This document shows, in pieces, positions 12,362-12,667 of a stretch of DNA of 12,667 nucleotides. The translations under genes were made by a program, and so were the position numbers. The stretch spans positions 1 to 12,667 of the forward strand of contig DWUW01000127.1 in the NCBI GenBank assembly GCA_019120525.1, written 5' to 3'. Under the pieces are notes generated by a model. That model saw only the letters and a program-made list of their open reading frames with translations, was not told the DNA's origin and did not search any database. Every line of letters begins with the position of its first letter. Positions within the stretch are counted from its first letter, which is position 1. This DNA is from Candidatus Eisenbergiella stercorigallinarum (GTDB lineage: Bacteria > Bacillota > Clostridia > Lachnospirales > Lachnospiraceae).

Positions 12362-12406
12362 GGTCATACCTCTTTTTTGAAAAAAGTTGTCGCGAATGGT
12401 TTTGAT

Positions 12407-12423
12407 ATACCCTTATGGGGTAT
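12407..12423 (-). promoter_or_regulatory. CsoR operator O2, downstream of the promoter
   Basis: On the minus strand ATACCCCATAAGGGTAT is a near-perfect palindrome of the CsoR-box type (AT-flanked C/G tracts around an AT centre). It lies just after the predicted transcription start, where a bound repressor would block transcription. Confidence 0.75.
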
Positions 12424-12434
12424 TTTGTGATGCT

Positions 12435-12463
12435 ATCATATACCATGGAGGGGTATTTGTCAA
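12435..12463 (-). promoter_or_regulatory. csoR-copA promoter
   Basis: On the minus strand TTGACA (12463-12458), a 17-nt spacer and TATGAT (12440-12435) form a strong sigma-A promoter. The spacer is almost entirely covered by operator O1. Transcription should begin near 12428, about 67 nt before the chosen csoR ATG. Confidence 0.85.
12440..12456 (-). promoter_or_regulatory. CsoR operator O1, within the promoter spacer
   Basis: On the minus strand ATACCCCTCCATGGTAT keeps the ATACC...GGTAT arms but is less symmetric than O2. It overlaps the spacer between -35 and -10. Centre-to-centre distance from O2 is 33 bp, about three helical turns, so two CsoR tetramers could bind on the same face. Confidence 0.6.
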
Positions 12464-12491
12464 TGCTTTGAAAGATTTATCGTTTATTTAA

Positions 12492-12519
12492 TTGAAAATA
12501 AATATAATATATGTATAAT
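12492..12519 (+). promoter_or_regulatory. Promoter of the BrnT-like gene
   Basis: TTGAAA (12492-12497), a 16-nt spacer and TATAAT (12514-12519), with a TG one base before the -10, in a strongly AT-rich stretch. A second TATAAT lies at 12503-12508. From the first pair, transcription should begin at or within a base or two of the ATG at 12526. Confidence 0.65.
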
Positions 12520-12525
12520 ATAATT

Positions 12526-12667
12526 ATGAAAGAGATAAACTTTGAATGGGATGAAAATAAGAACAAAATTAACATACAGAAGCATGGTATATCTTTTGAA
12601 GAAGCAAGGACAGTATTTTATGACACCGAGGCAATTGTGATTGATGATCCTGACCACTCAGAAAAAG
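12526..12667 (+). CDS. brnT: BrnT-family type II toxin, N-terminal part
   Basis: The 47 codons present read MKEINFEWDENKNKINIQKHGISFEEARTVF followed by YDTEAIVIDDPDHSEK and run off the window. The FEWDExKNxxNxxKHGxSFEEA start, the VFxD strand and the DPDHSEx turn are the hallmark of BrnT, a RelE-like ribonuclease toxin normally followed by its BrnA antitoxin, which would lie beyond the edge. Full-length members have about 90-100 residues, so roughly half is missing here. Base composition is far more AT-rich than the copper operon, consistent with horizontal acquisition. No ribosome binding site is visible before the ATG, and the promoter spacing suggests a leaderless transcript. Confidence 0.88.
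   Translation, partial: MKEINFEWDENKNKINIQKHGISFEEARTVFYDTEAIVIDDPDHSEK

Noticed and set aside
9935..12430. Long plus-strand frames opposite copA and csoR (9935-11242, 11279-12430).
   Set aside because: Antisense shadows; copA and csoR motifs are unambiguous on the minus strand.

Overview
The window looks like a chromosomal accessory segment from a low-oxygen gut-type Firmicute (class Clostridia, most likely Lachnospiraceae). This is an inference from strong sigma-A promoters, AGGAGG-type ribosome binding sites, moderately GC-rich core genes, a clostridial-style csoR-copA copper operon, a yybP-ykoY riboswitch and a GH2/AraC sugar module. No rRNA, tRNA or CRISPR array is visible.

Layout. (1) 1-2507, minus: the 5' 835 codons of a SERCA-like P2-type cation ATPase, preceded by a long leader (about 2508-2816) holding a yybP-ykoY (Mn2+) riboswitch, its terminator, a second terminator and a near-consensus promoter. 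(2) 2878-3072, plus: the C-terminal coiled-coil remnant of an ABC-F ATPase, cut off just where the ATPase promoter begins. (3) 3086-3661, minus: an orphan, AT-richer RmlC-type sugar epimerase. (4) About 3878-5402: an IS4-like insertion sequence with one intact DDE transposase gene, whose ribosome binding site lies in one arm of a 10-bp inverted repeat. (5) 5424-5537: a cluster of strong hairpins. (6) 5555-7276, minus: a GH2 exo-glycosidase, divergent from an AraC regulator (7931-8782, plus). Between them lie two near-identical 53-bp double-hairpin repeats and six copies of an AACCGTA motif in strictly alternating orientation. (7) 8868-9119, plus: a small single-span membrane protein of unknown role. 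(8) 9194-12361, minus: a csoR-copA copper operon. CopA carries a C-terminal CopZ-like domain that has its own ribosome binding site and ATG, so free CopZ may also be made from the same gene. (9) 12526-end, plus: the start of an AT-rich BrnT-type toxin gene that appears to be leaderless.

How it works together. Two metal-export units dominate. The Mn2+-responsive leader should allow transcription of the P2 ATPase when Mn2+ is high. CsoR should release two operator sites at its own promoter when Cu(I) rises, giving CopA and possibly soluble CopZ. The AraC protein probably senses a sugar and controls the divergent GH2 gene through the repeated AACCGTA sites. The ABC-F fragment, orphan epimerase, IS and toxin gene mark insertion and deletion between these units.

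The observations most worth a second look are the CopA-CopZ fusion with internal initiation signal, the phased AACCGTA array, the riboswitch upstream of an ATPase that keeps both calcium sites, and the fold-back sequestration of the transposase ribosome binding site. All family names rest on motif recognition by eye; no database search was run.
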